Below, one piece after another: positions 61,571 through 64,000 of a DNA stretch of 64,000 bases. A program made the translations under genes and the position numbers. Under the pieces are notes generated by a model. The model was not told the origin of the DNA. It saw only the letters and a program-made list of their open reading frames with translations, and searched no databases. Every line of letters begins with the position of its first letter. The first letter of the stretch is position 1. Origin of the DNA: Ampullaceana balthica (taxonomy: Eukaryota > Mollusca > Gastropoda > Lymnaeidae); NCBI GenBank assembly GCA_944989445.1, contig CALYLW010001091.1, forward strand, positions 343,176 through 407,175, written 5' to 3'.

Positions 61571-64000
61571 CTCATATAAACCTAGACACCCACTGGCAAA
61601 CATTTAAACCTAGACACTCACTGGCACTCATATAAACCTAGACACTCACTGGCACTCATATAAACCTAGACACTCACTGGCACTCATATAAACCTAGCCC
61701 GCAAAAAATGTTCAGAAGGAATATCACAAACATACGAACGTATTTAATAAACCTGGACACTCACTGTCATTCATATAACCCTAGACACTCACTGGCACTC
61801 ATATAAACCTAGACACCCACTGGCACTCATATAAACCTAGACACTCACTGGCACTCATATAAACCTAGACACTCACTGGCACTCATATAAACCTAGACAC
61901 TCACTGGCACTCATATAAACCTAGACACTCACTGTCACTCATATAAACCTAGACACTCATTGGTACTCATATAAACCTAGACACTCACTGTCACTCATAT
62001 AAACCTAGACACTCACTGGCACTCATATAAACCTAGACACTCACTGGCACTCATATAAACCTAGACACTCACTGGCACTCATATAAACCTAGACACTCAC
62101 TGGCACTCATATAAACCTAGACACTCACTGGCACTCATATAAACCTAGACACTCACTGGCACTCATATAAACCTAGACACTCACTGGCACTCATATAAAC
62201 CTAGACACTCACTGGCACTCATATAAACCTAGACACTCACTGGCACTCATATAAACCTAGACACTCACTGGCACTCATATAAACCTAGACACTCACTGGC
62301 ACTCATATAAACCTAGACACTCACTGGCACTCATATAAACCTAGACACTCATTGGCACTCATATAAACCTAGACACTCACTGGCACTCATATAAACCTAG
62401 ACACTCATTGGCACTCATATAAACCTAGACACTCACTCGCACTCATATAAACCTAGACACTCACAGTCACTCATATAAACCTAGACACTCACTGGCACTC
62501 ATATAAACCTAGACGCTCACTGGCATTCATATAAACCTAGACACTCCCTGGCAAACATTTAAACCTAGACACTCACTGGCACTCATATAAACCTAGACAC
62601 TCACTGTCACTCATAAAAACCTAGACACTCACTGGCAAACATTTTAAACCTAGACATTCACTGGCACTCATATAAACCTAGACACTCACTGTCACTCATA
62701 TACACCTAGACACCCACTGGCACTCATATACAATTAGAAAACCACTGGCACTCATATAAACCTAGACACTCACTGGCACTCATATAAACCTAAACGCTCA
62801 CTGGCACTCATATAAACCTAGACACTCACTGTCACTCATATACACCTAGACACCCACTGGCACTCATATACAATTAGACAACCACTGGCACTCATATAAA
62901 CCTAGACACTCACTGGCACTCATATAAACCTAGACACTCACTGGCACTCATATAAACCTAGACACTCACTGGCACTCATATAAACCTAGACACCCACTGG
63001 CACTCATATAAACCTAGACACACACTGGCGCTCATATAAACCTAGACACCCACTGGCACTCATATAAACCTAGACACTCACTGTCACTCATATAAACCTA
63101 GACACCCACTGGCACTCATATAAACCTAGACACACACTGGCGCTCATATAAACCTAGACACTCACTGGCACTCATATAAACCTAGACGCTCACTGTCACT
63201 CATATAAACCTAGACACTCACTGGCACTCATATAAACCTAGACACTCACTGTCACTTATATAAACCTAGACACCCACTGGCACTCATATAAACCTAGACA
63301 CTCACTGTCACTCATATAAACCTAGACACTCACAGTCACTCATATAAACCTAGACACTCACTGGCACTCATATAAACCTAGACGCTCACTGGCATTCATA
63401 TAAACCTAGACACTCCCTGGCAAACATTTAAACCTAGACACTCACTGGCACTCATATAAACCTAGACACTCACTGTCACTCATAAAAACCTAGACACTCA
63501 CTGGCAAACATTTTAAACCTAGACATTCACTGGCACTCATATAAACCTAGACACTCACTGTCACTCATATACACCTAGACACCCACTGGCACTCATATAC
63601 AATTAGAAAACCACTGGCACTCATATAAACCTAGACACTCACTGGCACTCATATAAACCTAAACGCTCACTGGCACTCATATAAACCTAGACACTCACTG
63701 TCACTCATATACACCTAGACACCCACTGGCACTCATATACAATTAGACAACCACTGGCACTCATATAAACCTAGACACTCACTGGCACTCATATAAACCT
63801 AGACACTCACTGGCACTCATATAAACCTAGACACTCACTGGCACTCATATAAACCTAGACACCCACTGGCACTCATATAAACCTAGACACACACTGGCGC
63901 TCATATAAACCTAGACACCCACTGGCACTCATATAAACCTAGACACTCACTGTCACTCATATAAACCTAGACACCCACTGGCACTCATATAAACCTAGAC
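61571..64000. repeat. 28-bp tandem array with 869-bp higher-order repeat, runs off the window
   Basis: The unit is CACTCATATAAACCTAGACA plus CTCACTGG. Variants include ACAGTCACTC, TGGCATTCAT, GGCAAACATTTAAACC, CAATTAGAAAACCACTGG and GGCGCTCAT. The ordered set of variants at 62455-63131 recurs at 63324-64000 with a constant offset of 869 bp (for example CAATTAG at 62731 and 63600). One interruption (61693-61745) includes AATGTTCAGAAGGAATATCA. Confidence 0.97.

Overview
The window is animal nuclear DNA made almost entirely of mobile elements and tandem repeats. I found no intact host gene, tRNA, rRNA or bacterial-type operon. The organism is a metazoan, probably an invertebrate and possibly a gastropod mollusc. 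That guess rests on the element mix (several non-LTR retrotransposons, hAT transposons of the ZBED/GTF2IRD2-like type, a Penelope-like element, solo LTRs) and is low confidence. Most long open frames here are translations of tandem repeats or GA/CT tracts and are not genes.

Backbone. A dispersed modular element, called here the composite repeat, recurs at least nine times in both orientations: 2440-5200, 12181-13866, 20385-38225, 40794-44120 (split by a hAT), 46432-47685 (inverted), 49325-52560, 54150-55440 (inverted), 55915-60382 and 61130-61570. Its module order is constant. U is a leader. A is marked by AGACCTGACAAAAAATA. M is marked by AAAACAAGAGATTATCAACA, then a CA tract, then TTACTTCAGTAATAACATTC. 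B is a 70-bp unit, C a GA tract with fixed leader and trailer, D a 45-bp unit, E a 31-bp unit, and F a unique tail with TCAGATATCTGCGCAGCC. F can run into another A. Different copies have expanded different modules: B to about 156 units (22808-33770), D to about 33 (34494-35985), E to about 86 (56605-59275). Other copies hold zero or one unit of the same module.

Layout. 1-2396: LINE with endonuclease C-terminus and RT, one stop codon. 2440-5200: composite repeat with GA tracts. 5465-8481: a second, decayed LINE RT carrying a 48-bp in-frame minisatellite of about 46 units between RT motifs A and B, followed by GA DNA with a 51-bp array (to 11490) and a 56-bp array (to 11791). 12181-17279: a composite copy, then a nest of a GTCACA-rich element, a solo LTR, a Penelope-like inverted repeat with hammerhead-like motifs, and hAT elements. 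17560-20345: tandem array of 473-584-bp units. 20385-38225: the largest composite copy. 38340-42000: L2-like RT relic and several hAT insertions with readable target duplications. 42000-49300: composite copies plus AT-rich DNA. 49325-52560: composite copy with a second solo LTR. 52767-54080: decayed hAT transposase (minus strand) carrying a 90-bp and abutting a 33-bp minisatellite. 54150-61570: more composite copies, one with a 2.7-kb 31-bp array. 61571-64000: 28-bp array with an 869-bp higher-order repeat, running off the window.

Main theme. The same process appears many times: a short segment of a mobile element, coding or not, is amplified in place into a minisatellite, while paralogous copies keep the unexpanded segment. 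The window therefore holds before-and-after states of minisatellite birth.
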